Shown in pieces: positions 1 to 59,885 of a stretch of DNA of 64,000 nucleotides. A program made the position numbers and the translations under genes. The stretch's first letter is position 1. The number at the start of each line of letters is the position of its first letter. The stretch comes from Glandiceps talaboti (lineage: Eukaryota > Hemichordata > Enteropneusta > Spengelidae). The DNA is taken from NCBI RefSeq assembly GCF_964340395.1, contig NC_135553.1, positions 20,275,449 through 20,339,448 on the forward strand, given 5' to 3'. The notes beneath the pieces are model-generated. The model did not search any database. It was not told the origin of the DNA and saw only the letters and a list, made by a program, of their open reading frames with translations.

Positions 1-263
1 TTATTAGGCACCTGCTCTGGGGAAAGCCATTATGATTATATGTACGATTAGGGTGACCATAATTTATTTTATGTTTCTCATTACTTTTTCATATACTTAA
101 CTATGGGTCAGTTGGTCAATGTTGATAAACATTCTTAAAAATTTAACACGTACATTTTTGTAAATTGTATTATTAAACTGTTGTGATGTTTGTTTGTTTT
201 TAAAAGGAACACATAAACTGTACTATTGTGCTGCAGTGCTATTGACACTATTTTTGTTCCCAG

Positions 264-47698
<47,435 letters not shown>

Positions 47699-47829
47699 TA
47701 ACGTGCTATTTGAAAGGAATCACTGTGTGAAGCAAGTATTGGCATCATGGTGTTAGTTGTAAGCCACGATAGCTGGATCCTAACTTTAAAATTTAATTAT
47801 TTTTTTTTGCATATTTATAAGTAAAATAT

Positions 47830-47934
47830 AGACTGTATGGTACATCGTGTTGCTCCACCCGCACCGGCTCCACTGTCATGGTGTTGACTGATGTGTGAGG
47901 GCGCCCCATCACGTTGTACCTTACCTTACAGACT
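47830..47934. mobile_element. Foldback element family A, copy 6 (in 3' UTR or flank)
   Basis: Begins AGACTGTATGGTAC and ends CCTTACCTTACAGACT, with TGTGTGAGGGCGCCCC inside. It lies 132 bases after the ABCA5-like stop codon, so probably in the 3' UTR. Confidence 0.72.
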
Positions 47935-47991
47935 AAGGTAATACCAAAGTCATGTAAAATGCTGTGATACCTTCTAACAATCCAAAAACAC

Positions 47992-48628
47992 ATAAGTACA
48001 ACCAAGATCAGGGTTGCAATGGAAAGTGTAGTCTACCCAACATCATTAGAATTCAAACAACCTTTAGTTTTTCCCTTTGAAAACGCCGCTCACTTAGTGC
48101 AAGGGTGCCGACTTTTTGAGTCTGCAGTTTTTTTTGGAGACAGTCATTGCAACATTGTATTACTATAATTGATAACGTTTATACTTTAGTCAAAACAAAT
48201 CTTGATATAAAATCTCCACTCATGGTCTGTTTATTAAACACAACAACCTTGTAGAGGTTGGGTGAGTTATTAGTGAACACATGAGAGTGATACATTGTAA
48301 CTTACTTGTCTCATAATTATTGATACATGTGTAAGCTATTGTCAATGACAGTACAGTTCCACTATAGGTAGTTTATTTGCATTTCCAGACATCCGGCCCA
48401 TTTACAAAGAAGTTACACTTCGAAGTCAAGACTATTAATTACATAATATACAAAAGCTGAAGTACAACAGAAATGTATAAATAAAACTAAATGATTTCAA
48501 ATAAAGTGTTTATGTATACACAGTACAGACTCAGTAGTAATTAGACAAAATCTCTTTACAATTAGTTACAATGTTACATAGACTACACTTTCCACTCAAC
48601 CCTGATCTTGGTTGTATTATACTATTAT
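47992..48628. repeat. Distant inverted repeat in 3' flank
   Basis: ACAACCAAGATCAGGGTTGC...GGAAAGTGTAGTCTA (about 38 bases, 47999-48037) is repeated inverted at 48586-48620. It may mark a 640-bp foldback element. Confidence 0.6.
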
Positions 48629-50303
48629 ACGTATTTATGATCTTCCTAAAATGCAGACCCTAGATTTGATAGTCACCAGAATATTACTCCAATGAGATCA
48701 TGTCAACAAGCTGAGACAGAAACAAAATAGAAGTGACCATTTTAGTAATGAATGTTGATATACACTCATAATGGAATGGCTCAGTCTATTGGAAAACCCA
48801 TGTAGCATTTATTTGTGTAGACGGCCAGTGTACTTTTTAGTGACTTGCAGTGTTTACACTTATCTTGTTGATTACAGGGTGATTACATCAGAATCACCAA
48901 GACACTGCTATCACCTATATTTGTGTAATCTATTTGTGTGTCTGTCTTAGCTAGTTGAAATAAAGAATACTGCAGTTGTACTACCAAAGTGGTCAACAGG
49001 CAAGTAATCCAACCGAAGTGTGCCAAACTAGATAGAAGGGTTCTCAAAATACAGCAACCCTGGCTTTATATTACAGTAGTTGTAACATGTATGGTGTGAT
49101 GATCACTTGATGTAACTTGCCATTATCTGAGAAGGAGCGAATGAGGTGTGCTAGCGCCCTCATGCGGTCAGGTGCCCAGTGCTTTTGTTTAAGCAAAGTT
49201 AGTTTATTGAAAAGATGTATGGAAATTTATTAATGGGAAAGTAAAAGGTGGCCAAAGTTTACTCCTTCCAAAGATACCTCAGCTATCATCTATCAATAAC
49301 AAGATCTTTGCTATCAATAAGCATGTCTTCGGAAAAATGGATGAACACAGTATTGTAAAATGTAAAAACAACTGTGAGATTCACATTACATCTATTGCGA
49401 ATCTGGCAGCATTAATCCCACAGAATTAACCAAACATAATATGCTACACTTTGATGCACGTCTGACTAACATTGTTACCATGTTTGTCAAATGTGTATAG
49501 CTATATTTGCAATGGGTGTATCTATCACCACAGCAGTGTACCCTCTAAATCCAAATTTTATTGAGCGGGGTCAAAATGATAAAAACTGGCATTTCTTGTG
49601 AGTCACCACATAGTAAGAGATAGGGGAAATACCAATTTCAGTGGGGCACTAGAAATTATGTGCATCAGTGGTGTGTCAGATTGGGTTAGAGGGCATACTG
49701 GACTAAAGTCTCTTGCCTTACAGCCATCTACTTCCATGTGTTCAAATCTCGTCTGATTTTATAGTAGGCTAATTAGTCAAGTCTTTTCTAAGGTTTTGTT
49801 GTAATTTGTACAAAATTCACATTCTTCCTAAAGGTGCTTCAAGTGTATTTACCTGTTGTGTATCTATCATATATTTTTATACATATACCCACAGTTATAT
49901 AGATATATATTAACCCGCTAATTAAACATATCAATGAGCTGATTGGCCCTTAATTGAATTATTTGCATGATCAAAAGTTTAACTTGACCACCCAAGTGAG
50001 TCTTAAAACTCACAGCTTTTCACATTCTTGGAGTGGAATCAAGATGGCGGCTTGCAATTTGTAAATTTTAGTCATCTTTAAGCCATGTTTTTCTTAGCTT
50101 TTCTTACTGATAGTGCAATATAAAATTGGAAACTAAAGACTGATATAAAAGTCCACATTCAGATACAAAAAGAGTGTACCAGTAAACACCTTTCTCATAA
50201 TTGATGCAAACCAGGGAATGGTCCTAGCTCCTACTCAGCGTAGCCCAGAAACCATCTCCCTACACCGATTTCCAATTCCAGCCAAATGTTTCGAGACTAG
50301 ATA

Positions 50304-50390
50304 GTCAACCATTCTCATACTCCTATGCAGCAATATCCCATAATCTATAGATTTGGGATATCACTGCATAGGAGTATGGGAAATGGTCAA
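50304..50390. repeat. Short strong hairpin (about 40-base arms)
   Basis: CATACTCCTATGCAG.AATATCCCA and TGGGATAT.CTGCATAGGAGTATG pair almost perfectly around a small CTATAG loop. It could be a small MITE. Confidence 0.7.
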
Positions 50391-52139
50391 CATCATATAC
50401 TAGTACCTAAGATGCATCATAATGTTTTATAAAAATGATTTGACTATAAAAAAAATATGGGTCATTCAGAAATGTAAATGAGTACACACAACTTAAATAA
50501 TGTAAGTGAATTCCAGAACAGAACACAAAGGCAAGTTGTTCAGTAGCTTGGATGTCTACATAATACATATCAGTATATAAAGTTGAAAACTGAATGTGAC
50601 ACGTAAACCAAACAGAACATTGGTTGAAGTCATCTTTGTTGGGTCCTGCAATACACACTTATTAGGACTAAGCTGTGACTTTTAAGCAAGCAATGTAAGC
50701 TTGACTTCACATTAGTCATCCAGATTTCCATACCCATTTTCATAGGTATTGAGACTTCATACAGCCAGTCTGTAATTCTTGGTCATAAAACCTAAAAGTA
50801 TGTATTCATAAAGCCATACACCACAAAACAACCACCAAGCCCTTCTGCCCAGTGAGTCAGCAATGATTTCCATTTACATAATTATATCCCTCCTGGTATA
50901 CAACTATTATTGTGAGCTTGTAATTCCGAGGAATCGATATTGTATAGATGTTTTGATGGATAGATGTTTTATATCACAATTTGATCAAGAGATGTTAATT
51001 TATGTAAAAGGGACTCCAATACTTACAAGAAAATAACACTTGTAATTAGTCCATATCCCAAAAAAATTAAGTCATTGATTATCTTATGTGACTGTTTATG
51101 ATACTGTTATAATTGTATATAATTATGTAGCTTTAGGTCTCAATGTTATATTTATATTATTTTCACTCATTCATGTTTCATGTTCATACATGTTTTTTAA
51201 TCAAAAACCAATTTTAAGATGTAAAATTCATAGATTTTAAAATCATGTCGTTGAGTAATTTGTACATTTTATAATGAAATATATACATTTTAGTCATATT
51301 TATATATGACAACTGTTGTGTCTTCAGTTGGACAGGATGTTTACATTTTCATGTAAACTTATTTGTAGATGGTACCTGGTGTACTTCATAGTGAAAGTGT
51401 ACTTTTGGATACATATATTACATGAAGGTGTTGACATGGCAACTGATAGTGATGTATTTGTAGTAAGGCAAAATTAAATAAAATATGTTTGTTTACGTTA
51501 ACATGACTTCGAAAAAAACAGGGTAGATTGGTGCATGGGATTTTTTTTTTCATTTTTGTGGGTTGAGAAATTACCTCGACCCATCGCCAAGATATGCACT
51601 GGTCACAATACTTATGTGATAGTTTGATGAGATGTAAAATAAGTAAAATGAAGAGAATTATATGTGAAGTAGATAACACAATAGATTGTATAGTATGAAT
51701 TCGACTTGCATTTTTTGAAAGACTCGTTTCTCTGGAATGGGATTTAAAAAAAAAAAAATTGACCAAAGATACTTTAGCAAGAAAATTTACACATAAAGAG
51801 AAGTAAATTCTAGTTTTTTGGATTTAAAAAAGTTTAGGGTCGATGGCATAAACTGAAGTCGGTTACCGTAAACACATACATATTTTATTTGGCCTAAGCA
51901 TGAACAAACAGAGGTTGAATACTAGAAGAGGCTGAGAATGTAGATAGTGTAGTGTATTAACATTAATTTATACCAGATGACAACTCCAGAATCTACTTTA
52001 CATAATCTATTTACTTCATTCTTTATGTGCCAGTATTTTGAACATGATATTTATACATTCGAGATTGTCGCAAATGAATTTATGTAAATTTTACTGTTTT
52101 TGCATGATAAATGATGTAATAAAGTATACCTGTATTTTA

Positions 52140-52345
52140 AAACTGTGCTAGCTGCAACTGGAGTATTATTTTTTTCCGATCAGAAAACCTGCAATCCATT
52201 CATTGAAAATTGTTATAATACCAGTAATTAGACATTGTGCATGTTTAATTAGGTGTTGATTTTTATCCATAAGTTGTGTAGTAACAGGCTGAAATTGCGA
52301 TCATTGTTGAGGGCGCTGATTTTAGTGTACGGATCAAATTGTACC
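52140..52345. repeat. Dispersed repeat family G, copy 1
   Basis: CTAGCTGCAACTGGAGTAT ... CCAGTAATTAGACATTG ... GTTGAGGGCGCTGATTTT matches 59700-59885. Confidence 0.6.
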
Positions 52346-52710
52346 GTATTTTTTTGCGTACAGCTACCTGCGCAAATACATTTACCCACAGGTGATTCAA
52401 TACTGTTTAGTGTATGATATATTATGAGTAAGTGAATTTTATCTAACAAAACATTTTCAAAAAACAACCATCCATCCAATGTGTAACATCTCTTTTCAAT
52501 AGCATGGGTTCTTGGGACTAAAGAGTGCTCATTACATTTTTAAAAGATTAATTTTAAAATTTCAGATCTTTCAGCCTGACCTCAAAGGAGGGTCATATAC
52601 TTTTGGACCACATATTAGAAGGGCGCCATCACTTTTTCACCACAAAAAATATTCTCCAGCAATTCCCCTCTTGTTCAGTCTCTTAAATGTCCAAATGTAT
52701 TTGTATAAAA

Positions 52711-53841
52711 TCAATCTCTATTTTGAAGACTCCCAAATTTAGGTGCATTTTCCTCTCCATCACTGAATTCCTGCAAGACTGCTTCCCGTTCAGTGTCATC
52801 TTCCTTCGAATGGCTTCTCCATTTGATGATAACAACAATAGCAGAGCTGCATATTATGAGGACAGCTCCAGTAATCTGCAGAGCGCCTGGTTTAACTGCA
52901 AACATCGTTGCTTGGTAGATGTACGTTGTAACTAATTCAATGTTCAAAATCATTGAAACTGTAGCTGCTGCTTCGACTTTGAAACTTCGGTAGAATGCAT
53001 ACAGAGCAACGTTCTCCACTGTGACGTAAAGTAGTAGTGTTACGATCAATTTCGATCCCATTAACCACATAGGGCGATCCGAGGTGGCATATAGAAATAT
53101 AGTGGAAAGGAGTAGTCCTACGGAGGAATCGTATACCAGTCGACATGAAACTGTAAAACTATCCTTTAGAGATCTCGCCAAAATGTAACAGAGTGAAAAA
53201 GAAACGCCACATCCGACAGCCAGGGAAAAGCCCACCGCTTTATTGTACGTAGGACACGGTGTCCAATGCTGGTCGGGATCTGAATCGGGGTAATCTTCTT
53301 CAGACCTGAGAAAAACGGGCCCGGCAACTACAACAACACCTGCTACGTTGAAAAGCGTTACAACAATTTCAACCAATGACCACCTTTCGTGCAAAAATAC
53401 AAGGGCTGCCAACGCCGTCAGTACGGGTACAAGGCCACGAACAACCGCAATTACATCCCCAAATGGTAGTAACTTGAACGCATAATACACGAAAGTTAGC
53501 GCAAGCCAGCGAAAGAATCCCATACAGAGCAGTATTATGATGTTCCTGGCTCCTATGATTAACACGTTATTGTTTCGAAGGAGGCAAATAGATAGCGCAA
53601 TTACCAATATCGATAGGTACGCCAGGAAAAGGATCTGGAAAGCTGATATTCCACGAATTTCAACTGCAGTTACCAAAGTTGTGGCTGTGGAAAATAGTAC
53701 ACCAGTGACCAGCGCAAGCAAAATGCCCTGTAGTTCTTTCAATTTTCCCAGACACGGGGAACCAATGCCACGGTCTTCTCGATGGCCACCACTATTCGAA
53801 ATTGGAGAAGAGTTTCCATTTCTGTCACCATTCGCCAACAT
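52711..53841 (-). CDS. SLC35G-like EamA/DMT-family multipass transporter (single exon)
   Basis: A 376-residue intronless gene from ATG at 53841 to TGA at 52713-52711. Ten hydrophobic segments in two five-helix halves fit the drug/metabolite transporter (EamA) fold. The wording (FRWLALTFVYYAFKLLPFGD, ALAALVFLHERWSLVEI, NVAGVVVVAGP, VENVALYAFYRSFKVEAAAT) is that of the SLC35G/TMEM20 group, whose substrates are mostly unknown. The N-terminus (about 35 residues) and the acidic C-terminus after IVVIIKWRSHSKEDD are cytosolic by prediction. It lies tail to tail with the ABCA5-like gene. Lack of introns is common in SLC35G genes and may reflect ancient retroposition. No poly(A) signal is obvious close to the stop. 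Confidence 0.92.
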   Translation of the reverse strand: MLANGDRNGNSSPISNSGGHREDRGIGSPCLGKLKELQGILLALVTGVLFSTATTLVTAVEIRGISAFQILFLAYLSILVIALSICLLRNNNVLIIGARNIIILLCMGFFRWLALTFVYYAFKLLPFGDVIAVVRGLVPVLTALAALVFLHERWSLVEIVVTLFNVAGVVVVAGPVFLRSEEDYPDSDPDQHWTPCPTYNKAVGFSLAVGCGVSFSLCYILARSLKDSFTVSCRLVYDSSVGLLLSTIFLYATSDRPMWLMGSKLIVTLLLYVTVENVALYAFYRSFKVEAAATVSMILNIELVTTYIYQATMFAVKPGALQITGAVLIICSSAIVVIIKWRSHSKEDDTEREAVLQEFSDGEENAPKFGSLQNRD

Positions 53842-54724
53842 GGTTGTTTTTTATCCGACAACTGTCACCATAAGACCACAATCGGAGCATACGTTGGATA
53901 TCTTCAAGTAGTGTTCGCCTATCGTCTTCAATATAGCTGCAGGATTTATAGCAAGCTATATATAGTGTTCGGCGTTTTCTACACACGAAAGGGAAATAAA
54001 TAAATCGCCTTTACCTGAGTGTATAAACTTACATTTTTGAAATAATGAAGGATATAAGCTTCAAAGCAAAAAATGGTGTTATGCTATTTCTGCATCCAAC
54101 TTAACCCAGCCCCAGGACAGTAACATGACTGTATATTCGACTTTCATCCAATGAAGGGTTTGGAATTTGCTGAATTTGCAACTTCTGTCAATCACAGGAA
54201 GGAACGATGTGTATCAACATATTATGCCCATATTAATCACAACCCTTTCCAACGACAAAGGCACTCGCGGGCTAAGCTTTTTATTGTGCATTAAAACTTC
54301 CTTTTTTGACGAAACTTCTCAAGATAAGGAAGGCTTCAGTATTTACAAGGGGGGAGGGCCGGAGGAATGGGGGGGGTCACATTTTACAAACCTGTTCTTG
54401 GGGGAGGGTCATATTTTGCATTACAATGTTTGGGGGAGGGTCACATTTTACAATCCGTAGTTTTGTGATCAAATTGAAGATTCAATTATTGTCAATTTGT
54501 TTTGTGTGTGTTTTGAGATGTAAAAGTGAGATGAGCACTCAACATTTATTTTTACGAGTACTTTACACGCCAAAATACAAAAATAAAAATGCATATATTG
54601 TAAGAAAATTGTTTGATAAAACGATGCATTTTGTTGAGTGTACCATCTCATGAAGTTTGTTAAAATATGATGTTGATGATGCCCCCTGTAAATACTGAAG
54701 GCTCCCTAAACGTATGCATACCCA

Positions 54725-54852
54725 TCCATGCATGCATGCATGCATGCATGCATACATACATACATACATACATACATACATACACACACAGATACATACA
54801 TACATACATACATACATACATACATACATACATACATACATACATACATACA
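54725..54852. repeat. (TGCA)n and (TACA)n microsatellite
   Basis: Short TGCA run leading into TACA repeats. Confidence 0.95.
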
Positions 54853-56099
54853 CTATCATAGTTTATGTGAACGTGTCATAATACTCTTTTGAAAAAAGTA
54901 GTGACGATTGTTTAACAGTTCCATGTGTTACTTGTAGCTCTTCATTGTATGGTAAAACCAAATCCTGCGTCTAATCCCATCCCCGGTTTATTACACATCT
55001 ACACATAAATATGAAAGGGAGTTCCCAAAATGAAATATGTCGACAAATTTACAATTTTTGGGCAGCATTGAAACAGTCGATATCAAAACCTCTTCTAGAA
55101 ATCAAAATGCGTTTTTGTGTATTTTGATAAAATAATACACGAATGGGTGACATCTATTCTCAGATCATTTTAACAGAGAGTTGACTGATATCAAAAGATG
55201 TTTGTCCAAGCTTTAAACAGTTTACAAACATATGAACATTACAAACTAAAATACTCACCACCATGAATGCAATATTAGGCCAATTTTAAGTAATGTGGGT
55301 AAACCTGAACGTCATTGTCACTGACCGCAACAAAATATGAGAGAGTTTTAAATGCACGATGTTGTAACATCTGCTCTCTGCCTAGCGCATCACAAAATGT
55401 GGAGTGATGATGTAATGTATTTTTAGTTTTATAATGATGATTATTGTTATGGTAATATTTTTTTTTAAATTAATAACAACAACGACAACGTAAGATCACG
55501 AGAATATCAAACGATATCCAGTTTGAATTGAACCAGATGTAAACTGAATACCATCCAACATTTAAGCAAGCCTTTTTTTACAATTATTCCTAAATGCATT
55601 GTCGGAGCTACCATACATGATATTTCTTAATTATATTAATTATGGAAATCATTATTATTGAAAGCCACATCAACGATTAAGCTATATTGTATTGGATATT
55701 TGTGCTATATTATCACCAATGCATGTACCCAATTATGAATAAATTTGAAACTGTCATCCCTTTTACAAAAAATATAATCATGCAAATGACCCATTAGAAA
55801 GTAAAGCGACAATAACACATTTTATGGGGCATGCGCACTTTGTTATTGCCTATGTATATACCGAATTACATTAAATTTGAAGCTTACATATTTATTACCT
55901 AATTACCGAAATTCAATTATGAAAATAGCTATTCATATTCATTAGATGCTAAGGGATCTGTCGTTTTCTTCGGCCTGGGGCGGTCGATGAGTTAGTGTGG
56001 AGGGGGAAAGTTTAAAAAAATTTAAAGGGGGAGAGAAGTCATTGTGTTGTGGATTGTGATGGAAGAACAATATAATTGCATGACCGTGTCTGAACCTTG

Positions 56100-57005
56100 T
56101 TGTTAATGTTACCCAAGAAACATGCACCATCATTTTAGTGTTGCTATGCCACATGTGCAGTTTCTTAGCAACATGGAGACTATATGTCCTAACTACCCAT
56201 GTTGTTATTGTTGCCATACACACCATCAATGAATTGGTTGTTGCCATGTGCGTGATATTGTTGCTTGGTAAATATATGTTCACTTTTAAAGATATATTCT
56301 CTTGCCAACCAATTCTGTTGTTACCTTTGCAATGTGCACCACTGCACCATTTGACAGTTGCTACGGGTGTAGTCTTGTTTGCTATGCAAATATGGGATCA
56401 TTTCTTACATATTTATCAGCATGCCCACCTATCACGGTTTTTATCTTTGCAATAGACACCATCATTTGACTGTTGCTAACAGATAGAGTGGTCTTGTTGC
56501 TATTCATATTTCCATACATTTTTGAATGTTTATTCATATGCCTACCCATCCCTGTATTTGACTTTACAATGTACACCAACGTTATACTGGTGCTATGGTC
56601 GTGGTCACAGGCATATGTGCATAATTTTTGGAATGTTCATTCACTTGTTTGCCCTCACAATGATGTTGTCATCTTTGAAACTACCACCACTTGGCTGTTG
56701 CTATGGGCATGGTTTTGTTTTGACCAAAAATACCAAAACATATTGGTTACAACTAGAAAATGAACGGTATCAACTTGGAATGAACAAGTCTGAATAGACT
56801 CGAGCTCCCCCAAGGAACACACACCAAATATCAAAGCAACCAATGGTTTCAGAGAAGAAGTCGAAAATATCATTTTCGAAATAAAAGTTGAAAAACTTGG
56901 CACATGACGGACAACTGATGACAGACAACAGGTGACGATGGAGAATCAACTAACCCTTAAGCTCCGATCCGCTCAGCTGTTGTTGACAGCGGAGCGAAAA
57001 AAAGT
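56100..57005. repeat. Degenerate repeated element region
   Basis: Imperfect internal repeats (TGACAGTTGCTACGGGTGTAG-like and CTTTGCAATGTACACCA-like blocks every 110-130 bases) end in a unique-looking tail (AGCTCCGATCCGCTCAGC...GCGGAGCGAAAAA). Several short open frames here are not protein-like. Probably a decayed transposable element. Confidence 0.5.
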
Positions 57006-57581
57006 GCACGGAATTTAAAATTTGGTGGTGATGCAACATTACTTTATATTTTATTTTGTAAAAATAAAGTGTGGGTCATTCAGAGACGGTCCTAATTGTC
57101 ATGGAAAGAGTTTTCAACAAGGACAATGTTAAATTTGATGCAAGAGATACCACTTTTGATCAAAAGACCACTGTGAGGCCTGAATAGTGAAACACCTATA
57201 GCTGTGTAGCAAAGTTTACCTTTTCACACGTGCACCCCTTTTACACTCCTTTATTTTGCAATGTGCTGTCTTTTATTTACAGTTAGCTATTAAGTTGTTC
57301 TCATATATGCTGACCTGCTGATCCACTGTGAACAGGGGGAAAGCTAGTCAGAAGTTTTGGAAACACTTCAATTGAGTGAAGTATTGTTGAGACTATCCAG
57401 TTTTCATTTGTGTGTGGGTTTATTTATTTATTTATTTTTATTTTTATTTACACAGCCGTCTATCTTCTAAAATTTGGTATTCTGGCTATTTTACTTTCAT
57501 TTCATGTATGAACAAGATGAACAGTCTGTGAAACATCTACAAGTAAAGTTCGATATCTGGCTATGTATGGGATATGTCTGG

Positions 57582-58474
57582 TCAAGCCCCGAACGTTCCT
57601 ATGTAGTTGTTGCATTGGGGGCACGTGTGGATAGCGTCTTTATACTCATCAACACATAATGGTAGGTAACAGCATCTGAAAAGTGCATTAAGAGTGGGAT
57701 TTTTTTGTTATATGTTGTAGGAAAAGTTTGATTGTGATTTAAAAGGGGAACACCACTCCAGGAAATGAATGTATTTTCATAAACTTTGGTTTCTGAAGAG
57801 TCATTTCATGACTAAGTGTTATGACTATTCAATGGAAATATTCATGTCTGCTGAGACCCATGAAACAAAGGTGTATAGGCGAAGGAACAATTGAGTTGAC
57901 AAAAAGTTTCTATTTAGCTTTTCATGACATTCGAATGAAATTTATATGATATGAAATCATGAATTGACTCTCCAGAACTCAAAATTTAGGAAAATGCATG
58001 CCTTTATTTTACTGCATTGGCGTTCCCCTTTAATTTTGCTCATCAGATAATTCATTGTACAAAATGTAGTGTATTATCAATACAATACAACACAATACAA
58101 TATATATTCATTATCCAAACATGGGCAATTCTTTGCACGACAGTAGATAATAAAACCATACATGAAAAATATTTAAAACATGGTCACAATAATACGATGG
58201 CCCATAAGTGACATGACAAAACGCCAGGAAATATGCACTGAGTAGATGAATAATGCATGTCAAAGTCAAAAAAAGGGAAGAAAACGTACCCAAGAAAAGC
58301 GAAGAGTATACAGATCAGCCAGGCGTACTTTTCAGTTTTGTGTTCTATGTGTGTTACAATTTTCTCCTTGCAGTGAGGACAAATGATGCTCATTGGTTGT
58401 GGTCCACATGTCGTTTGACATGTTCCTTCTTGCTGTGCACGTGGTTTGCGCTCCATAATCCCTGGCTGTATCAT
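57582..58474 (-). CDS. LITAF-domain (CDIP1/LITAF-like) small membrane-associated protein, two exons
   Basis: Exons 58474-58290 and 57675-57582 join in phase 2 to 92 residues. LITAF-domain proteins sit on late endosome/lysosome membranes through a hydrophobic hairpin between two CxxC half-sites that bind one zinc. Here the first half-site is ICPHCKEKIVTHIEHKTEKY, the hydrophobic hairpin AWLICILFAFLG is split by the intron, and exon 2 gives CCYLPLCVDEYKDAIHTCPQ followed by CNNYIGTFGA and TGA. An in-frame stop lies directly 5' of the chosen ATG. The donor (minus GTACGT) and acceptor (minus TTTCAG) agree in phase. The N-terminus is short and lacks the PPxY-rich tail of LITAF, so an upstream coding exon spliced in is possible but not seen. 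Confidence 0.88.
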
Positions 58475-58812
58475 TCATTGACAAATGGGGATACGCATCC
58501 ACAGCCTACAGGTGCACAGCTAGAGTCGGCTGCCCTTCTTTCGTTGGTGCTGGTGGTTGTGTAGTAAGAAATAATAATTAATAGTACGCTGTTAGGACGA
58601 GGTTCTAGTAGTTGAGATAACTGTGGCCGTGAGCTTTGTGGGATTATTAGGTTCCTCCAGAATTAGAAATCATATGGTAACTCTTTAGGCATGCACAACT
58701 TATGAATATCAAGTTTATAAGGAAAATACAAGCGTAGTTAACTCTTACAGATTTTTCACGGCTATTTTAAGTATGATTTTTATAGAGGAAAAACATTTGT
58801 TAGAATTATTCG

Positions 58813-58956
58813 TATGTATGTATGTATGTATGTATGTATGTATGTATGTATGTATGTATGTATGTGTATATGTATGTGTATGTATGTATGTATGTATGTA
58901 TGTATGTATGTATGTATGTATGCATGTGTGTATGTATGTATGTATGTATGTATGTA

Positions 58957-58987
<31 letters not shown>

Positions 58988-59020
58988 ATGTATGTATGTA
59001 TGTATGTATGTATGTATGTT
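58813..59020. repeat. (ATGT)n microsatellite
   Basis: About 200 bases of ATGT with GT interruptions, upstream of the first LITAF gene. Confidence 0.95.
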
Positions 59021-59325
59021 ATGTTATGTATAAATTATCAATGATAGAAGTGATATCTTGTAGCATTGAAAACATCAAGTTAAGTTTTATGGCTGAAATG
59101 TATCTGATACAATTAAACTGGTCTGACTAGTTACACAAGGGCTCCCACACAGTAGGCTGTCCTTGGCCGTAGTTAACTATTACGGATTTTACACGGCTAT
59201 TTTAAGTACGATTTTAATAGAGAAAAAGTCACAGAATTATCCAGAATCGTGTTAATGATATATGTAGGTAAAAAGTGTGTTTTTATTCTGGTTAATTTTA
59301 CGCGAGTGTACATGTATGCGCGTTT

Positions 59326-59369
59326 TTTTGTTTGTTTGTTTGTTTGTTTGTTTGTTTGTTTGTTTGTTT
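59326..59369. repeat. (TTTG)n microsatellite
   Basis: About eleven TTTG units. Confidence 0.9.
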
Positions 59370-59699
59370 ATCTCTGTCTGTTTTGGTGGTTGTGTGTGGG
59401 GGGGGTCAAGGAGTGTTGTAAACCTCTGGAATGATTATCTGATTGTTCAGTGCGATTGCCAAGTTCGAAACTGTTACAGGGTTCATGTGAATTTAGCCTC
59501 TCTTCTTCTTCTTTTTTCTTTTTTTTTTTGGGGGGGGGTCGTATTTTTTAAAACTACACTAACTGCAACTGGGAATTTTTTTGTCAACCAATGATATAGT
59601 CACTAAAACTTAACCAATTACTTGTCTGTTTATTCTAAGTTGTCAATACCATCCGTAGGTATAGAGTAGTGACTGACTTTTGAATCTGTCGCCACGTGA

Positions 59700-59885
59700 A
59701 AACGAACTGCACTAGCTGTAACCAGAATATCATTTTTCGATCAGACAACCGCAATATATTCACTAAAAAGTATTGAAATACCAATAATTAGACATTGTAC
59801 ATGTTAAACTAATGGTCCAGAAATAGGACAGAAACAGGTTGAATTGAACTCATGATCACCGTTGAGGGCGCTGATTTTCGTGTGC
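59700..59885. repeat. Dispersed repeat family G, copy 2
   Basis: CTAGCTGTAACCAGAATATC ... CCAATAATTAGACATTGTAC ... GTTGAGGGCGCTGATTTTCG. A further partial copy begins at 59550. Confidence 0.6.

Larger units (their letters stand above)
47699..52710. other. 3' UTR and intergenic stretch between convergent genes
   Basis: No open frame here looks like a protein. It holds a family A element, a distant inverted repeat, a short hairpin, a copy of a GCGCCCTCA-containing short repeat at 49150-49200 (also at 45650-45710 and 29835-29900) and family G. The ABCA5-like 3' UTR probably ends at one of the AATAAA sites at 48500, 48959 or 52118. Confidence 0.6.
53842..57581. other. Intergenic stretch
   Basis: Contains the 5' flank of the SLC35G-like gene, a G-rich stretch at 54350-54440 with three GGGGGAGGGTCA-like repeats, a microsatellite and a decayed repeat region. 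I see no further gene. Confidence 0.6.

Noticed and set aside
1-58. Short open stretch at the left edge that might be an upstream ABCA5-like exon
   Set aside because: No good donor and no similarity that I recognise.
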